Shown here: one piece after another, positions 63,642 to 64,000 of the stretch
Layout of the letters: each line of letters opens with the position of its first letter
Position numbering within the stretch: the first letter of the stretch is position 1
From: CANGTU01 sp046336655
GTDB taxonomy: Bacteria; Bacteroidota; Bacteroidia; Flavobacteriales_D; Sanyastnellaceae
Length of the DNA stretch: 64,000 nt
Reading direction: 5' to 3'
NCBI GenBank assembly: GCA_046336655.1
Contig: JBKDGH010000010.1
Location: 186,001-250,000 of the forward strand
Translations under genes and position numbers: made by a program
Notes under the pieces: generated by a model
The model's input: only the letters and a program-made list of their open reading frames with translations
What the model was told of the DNA's origin: nothing
The model's database searches: none

Positions 63642-63926
63642 TTAATTGTCCGTCATTGTTTTGTCGGATAGCGCACTCCATGCGTTTTTCAGGCTATCAC
63701 AACTTATCAAAGTATCATTCTTCAATAGTCGAAACTCCTCAAGTTCCTTTTCATAACCCATATCCTTGAGCAAGATTTGCGTTTGAATGGAATTATCGAT
63801 GAGCCACATATTAAACTCAGCCTTGCAAGTTTGATCCTCTAACTTCTTTTTAAGTTCCTTCTGTTCGGGGGATTCACAAGAAGAAATAGAAATGACAAGG
63901 GCGATAAAAAGTGCCGTTTTTTTCAT
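63642..63926 (-). CDS. Small predicted lipoprotein carried by the element
   Basis: The ATG at 63924-63926 gives the signal MKKTALFIALVISISSC with Cys17 at a lipobox-like site. The 94-residue product continues as a charged helix (PEQKELKKKLEDQ) and has two further Cys. It faces the replication gene, with 3 nt between the stops. Function unknown; a surface cargo such as exclusion or attachment modulation is possible but not shown. Confidence 0.7.
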   Translation of the reverse strand: MKKTALFIALVISISSCESPEQKELKKKLEDQTCKAEFNMWLIDNSIQTQILLKDMGYEKELEEFRLLKNDTLISCDSLKNAWSALSDKTMTDN

Positions 63927-63944
63927 GTGATTATTGGGTTTGCT

Positions 63945-63952
63945 CAAAAGTA
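63945..63952 (-). promoter_or_regulatory. Bacteroidota -7 box for the element lipoprotein gene
   Basis: TACTTTTG on the minus strand fits TAnnTTTG exactly and lies 18 nt before the ATG. A TTTTG 16 nt further upstream could be the -33 element with a short spacer. The last 48 nt of the window hold nothing else recognisable. Confidence 0.5.
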
Positions 63953-64000
63953 ATAATTCGAATGACTACAAAAGGAAACAGCCTAAAAAAGGCCGCAATG

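Larger units (their letters stand above)
59975..64000. mobile_element. Integrated mobile element, left part (right end outside the window)
   Basis: The segment runs from the tRNA-fragment att site through a tyrosine integrase, an excisionase-like HTH gene, an unknown gene, a putative replication initiator and a lipoprotein gene. The order is unlike the housekeeping genes to the left. No conjugation, relaxase or capsid gene is visible in the 4 kb present, so it could be an integrated plasmid, a phage or a mobilisable element. A second copy of the 22-bp att core with an intact tRNA is expected beyond the right edge. Confidence 0.7.

Overview
The window looks like a chromosomal segment of a Bacteroidota bacterium, most likely of the Flavobacteriales or a close relative. 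Four things point there: type IX secretion (T9SS) C-terminal sorting domains of types A and B; a PorP/SprF protein next to an OmpA/PD40 protein; Bacteroidota-type promoters (TAnnTTTG -7 boxes, some with TTTG or TTG 19 nt upstream) with few Shine-Dalgarno sites; and the conserved gene order panC / short GT5 protein / DUF4270 lipoprotein / glmS. No rRNA, CRISPR array, IS element or complete tRNA is visible.

Layout. 1-11 kb: a truncated PlsC acyltransferase/AMP-ligase, an unknown helical-repeat protein, a lipoprotein, a LytS/LytT-type two-component pair, a TonB-dependent receptor, and an RprX/RprY-like two-component pair whose upstream region carries four GTTAA boxes in helical phase. 10-18 kb: panC, the GT5 protein, DUF4270, glmS, an outer-membrane barrel with a lipoprotein, an EamA transporter and a DUF502 protein. 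18.8-40.8 kb: a T9SS surface-protein region with two divergent type A cargo proteins, then a 4312-residue type B protein built from 41 repeats of about 89 residues, followed at once by its probable PorP/SprF and OmpA-family partners. 40.9-59.8 kb: housekeeping and envelope genes (rRNA methyltransferase, AsmA, exported superoxide dismutase, FtsX/LolC-type permease, rbfA, lysC, cobalamin adenosyltransferase, dCMP deaminase, two S41 proteases around rnpA, O-antigen ligase, LPS-type glycosyltransferases, uppP, DUF3098).

From about 59,975 to the end lies the left part of an integrated mobile element. It begins with a 22-bp fragment of a tRNA 3' end (attachment-site half), then a tyrosine integrase, an excisionase-like HTH protein, an unknown 143-residue protein, a putative replication initiator resembling filamentous-phage gpII/X proteins with an added C-terminal zinc-finger-like module, and a small lipoprotein. 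The right end is outside the window.

The two most unusual systems are the giant adhesin, whose repeat array of about 3,600 residues appears to contain no lysine and carries a cysteine pair in nearly every repeat, and the integrated replicon-like element. Function calls rest on motif recognition by eye; no database search was run.
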